DNA from: Sphingobacteriales bacterium
GTDB taxonomy: Bacteria; Bacteroidota; Bacteroidia; Chitinophagales; Chitinophagaceae
Assembly (NCBI GenBank): GCA_012270485.1
Contig: JAAXIF010000098.1
Span: 204,909 to 268,908 of the forward strand
Direction of reading: 5' to 3'
Length of the DNA: 64,000 nucleotides
Under the pieces are notes generated by a model. That model was not told the DNA's origin. It was given only the letters and a program-made list of their open reading frames with translations, and searched no databases. Made by a program: the position numbers and the translations under genes. Of this stretch, positions 61,676-64,000 are shown piece after piece (position 1 is the first letter of the stretch; each line of letters opens with the position of its first letter).

Positions 61676-64000
61676 TTATAATTTGTCAATGGTTGTGAAA
61701 TGGTAGCCTTTTGTTTTCAACGAAGTGATGATCTCAGGTAAACGGTTGTACAGTTTATCTTTTCTTCTTAGATCTGTACCTGCATGTATCAATAAGATTG
61801 CACCGTTCAATGTATGCTTTACTTCAAATGCTTTAAGCAGGTCAATTAGTTCTTCACTTGATTTATAAGAAGCCCCCATTTCCGGCCAGGTATAATCAGT
61901 ATTGGTTCTTGTACCGGGTGTAAAACTCACCAATCGAACAAGTCTTTGTGAAAACCATTTTGATATTTTTTTATTCCACCATTCATAAGGCGGAATAAAA
62001 TATTTTGGTTCTCCCTTCTTCAATAAACCCAAGGAGCGCATGGCTTCTATATTATTTTGATAATCGTTCTCCAAAGAATCTCTTGTTACCAAAATACTAT
62101 CCCTATTCTTCCAATCATTGTATAAAATATGCTGATCGGAATGCGCGCCTAAATAATGTTGTTGTTGATACAGCTTTTGAATCATAGGCTGAACCGTTTT
62201 ATTACGATACAATCTTCCAGTAAAAAAGAAAGATGCTTTGGCATTTTGTTGTTGCAAAATTTTCTGAATAACTGGCAATCCTTCTACATATTCATCTGCA
62301 GTAAAAACAATTGCGATAGATTTCTTAGTCATATCACCTCTCACAATAGCGCCATGTTGTAATGTAAAAGCAGGGTTTATAGAAGGATGAGCTGTCCAGC
62401 CACCATTAGTTGTTGGTCTTGTTTCATTTTCTTTTGCTGCCAATAAATAAATCAAGGATGCTGTTCCATCCATCGTAGGTTCATTCGTACTATAATCACC
62501 ATAATCATCATGATAGACAGCCAGATCACTTTGAAAAGCAGCATATTCATCGGGGTCATTCAATTTGACACCAATCAGATTTTTATAGATGGCTGTGTAT
62601 ACCGGACCATCCACCAATCCACCATCAATAGGATACTTTTTCAAGTGTGTGAAGGCAGAATGCGGATCTACAGGCGTATCACCCCATGATGGTAATCCAT
62701 AAACCATACTCGTTCCCCATGGATTACAACCAAAGATCCAATCAATATTTGCTTGTTCCAGTTCGGTGTAACTATCGTCACCTGTCATGGTTCTGTACCA
62801 ATAACACTGCAATACAAATGAAACCGTAAGGTTATTGCTACACCAAATAAACGGAACACCTCGATAAAAAGCATTTTGTTTGGCTTTATTCCAAACCGCT
62901 TTGATACCTGCTTCATAAAAATCATGAAGGGTATCACGCTGGTTATTATCCAGTGTCCCATTCGCTAACACATAGTGACCCGCATTCACGAACGGATACC
63001 ATTCATAATGATGGGCTGTATCTTTTCCCAGCCACGGTGTGATGGGTTCTTTTTTAGCGAAGGAATAAGCATCTGTGTGATAGATACCATCTTTAGTCCC
63101 TTTCGTTTGTGCCAATGTTGCTGCAGCCAATTCCATATCATCTACCCAATTCCCTTCTGCATAGATATAAGGTGATTTTACAGAAGCTGTTTGCGACACC
63201 CCTGGATATTGCTTGCCGAATCGATAGGCTGTTTCTGCCTTTTGTAATAATTTTTTGGAGAAGCGTTGATCTTTCTCCTGATAAACCTGCGCAGCCAATG
63301 CAAAAGTACTCGCATACTTACCGGCTGTTGAAGCAGTTCCTGTTGTTGCGTTCATGAACTTACCCCTTACTTGTGGCTTACCTGAAACAAAGTAAACAGG
63401 TCGCTCAAAGCCTTTGCCATAATAGTTGGTATCTTCTTTAGGAATGCGCATTTTCACATGATCTCTGTCATCACCCAACTGATTGAACATGATACCATCA
63501 GAAGGATTCATTTTCAATAACCAATCCAATCCCCATTTGGCTTCATCCAAAATATCTGCTACACCATTTTTCCCATCCAATCCATTGGCTTGCTTTTCAT
63601 CACTGAATACCCTTCCGAAACTTTTATAAGCTGATAATAAATGCCAGGCTGCATTGGCAGAGGTAGTCGTGTATTGTAAATAATCACTTGCATCATGCCA
63701 TCCACCACTTACATCAATATATGTGCTATCGGGCATTGGACCATACAAAGTATATCCATCATGGGTATGACAACTATCTTTTAAATACGGATTAAAACCA
63801 CTTCTTTGTTGACGCATATATCGCAAACAGAAATCAGCGGTTCCTTTATAAACATCCTGATCAATTTTAAATATGGGTGATACAGTATTACCTGCACGAA
63901 GAAAATAACGTCCGGGTTTACGAAATGAAGTGAACCTAACTCGTGCCGTTTTATTAAACGGACCATAAGCCCCAAAAGCTTCTAACTGATCAATGGAGTA
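61676..64000 (-). CDS. GH9 glycosidase fused to a NodB-type deacetylase, 5' end missing
   Basis: The frame is open to the right edge (775 codons visible), so the N-terminus is cut. An Ig-like CelD_N remnant precedes a GH9 (alpha/alpha)6 domain, about visible residues 60-535. Its catalytic Asp pair is in GGWHDASDYLQY and the acid Glu in YSTNEPTMDGTAS. A polysaccharide deacetylase domain follows (about 555-774): metal His in LGAHSDQH and a PPY motif, but TADE replaces the usual TFDD. The pairing suggests an envelope or secreted enzyme acting on a partly acetylated beta-1,4 glycan such as chito-oligosaccharide; the substrate is inferred. Confidence 0.85.
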   Translation of the reverse strand, partial: YSIDQLEAFGAYGPFNKTARVRFTSFRKPGRYFLRAGNTVSPIFKIDQDVYKGTADFCLRYMRQQRSGFNPYLKDSCHTHDGYTLYGPMPDSTYIDVSGGWHDASDYLQYTTTSANAAWHLLSAYKSFGRVFSDEKQANGLDGKNGVADILDEAKWGLDWLLKMNPSDGIMFNQLGDDRDHVKMRIPKEDTNYYGKGFERPVYFVSGKPQVRGKFMNATTGTASTAGKYASTFALAAQVYQEKDQRFSKKLLQKAETAYRFGKQYPGVSQTASVKSPYIYAEGNWVDDMELAAATLAQTKGTKDGIYHTDAYSFAKKEPITPWLGKDTAHHYEWYPFVNAGHYVLANGTLDNNQRDTLHDFYEAGIKAVWNKAKQNAFYRGVPFIWCSNNLTVSFVLQCYWYRTMTGDDSYTELEQANIDWIFGCNPWGTSMVYGLPSWGDTPVDPHSAFTHLKKYPIDGGLVDGPVYTAIYKNLIGVKLNDPDEYAAFQSDLAVYHDDYGDYSTNEPTMDGTASLIYLLAAKENETRPTTNGGWTAHPSINPAFTLQHGAIVRGDMTKKSIAIVFTADEYVEGLPVIQKILQQQNAKASFFFTGRLYRNKTVQPMIQKLYQQQHYLGAHSDQHILYNDWKNRDSILVTRDSLENDYQNNIEAMRSLGLLKKGEPKYFIPPYEWWNKKISKWFSQRLVRLVSFTPGTRTNTDYTWPEMGASYKSSEELIDLLKAFEVKHTLNGAILLIHAGTDLRRKDKLYNRLPEIITSLKTKGYHFTTIDKL

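Overview
The window reads as chromosomal DNA of a low-GC Bacteroidota bacterium, most likely of the Chitinophagaceae (inference from gene content). The support is threefold. Promoter-like sites have the Bacteroidota form TTTG-N19-TAnnTTTG (21486-21516 and 48089-48119). The outer-membrane proteins are of Bacteroidota type (DUF5686, CarboxypepD_reg plus TonB-like barrels). There is also an inositol-sphingolipid gene set and a combined leu-ilv-thr locus. I saw no rRNA, tRNA, CRISPR array, IS element or phage gene.

Layout. 1-3.1 kb: a partial DinB-like gene and a five-gene envelope operon (YHS, DoxX, barrel protein, DM13 lipoprotein, YceI). 3.1-6.9 kb: a fully overlapping four-gene cluster (UbiA prenyltransferase, type III polyketide synthase, methyltransferase, FAD oxidoreductase), probably making a prenylated phenolic or quinone lipid. 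7.1-9.1 kb: a membrane PAS histidine kinase. 9.1-26.0 kb: all leucine, isoleucine/valine and threonine genes on the minus strand (leuACDB, ilvEDBNCA, thrABC). Two short leader-peptide genes missing from ordinary ORF calls lie inside it: an Ile/Val-rich peptide before ilvE followed by a strong intrinsic terminator, and a Thr-rich peptide between ilvA and thrA. A third terminator-like hairpin precedes leuA. The 17-kb block therefore looks like one biosynthetic locus split into separately attenuated segments.

26.2-38.3 kb: a conserved protein of unknown function, a secreted amidohydrolase, two multi-PAS sensor kinases, an acyl-CoA ligase, and small membrane, TPR and DUF1015 proteins. 38.3-46.0 kb: an inositol-phosphoceramide type operon (TetR regulator, inositol-3-phosphate synthase, PgpA-type phosphatase, GtrA, DUF5686 barrel, CDP-alcohol phosphatidyltransferase fused to a periplasmic domain, PAP2/IPC synthase-like protein). 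46.0-48.0 kb: serC and DUF502. 48.1-55.0 kb: a TetR-TolC-MFP-RND efflux operon with an operator overlapping its promoter. 55.0-64.0 kb: GxxExxY, AIM24-like and TIGR02757 proteins, a TonB-type barrel with a small upstream ORF, a small XRE regulator with 21-bp-spaced upstream repeats, and a GH9 plus NodB-deacetylase fusion cut by the window edge.

Several intergenic gaps hold palindromes whose arms are degenerate heptanucleotide tandem arrays, a repeat architecture that recurs at four unrelated places.
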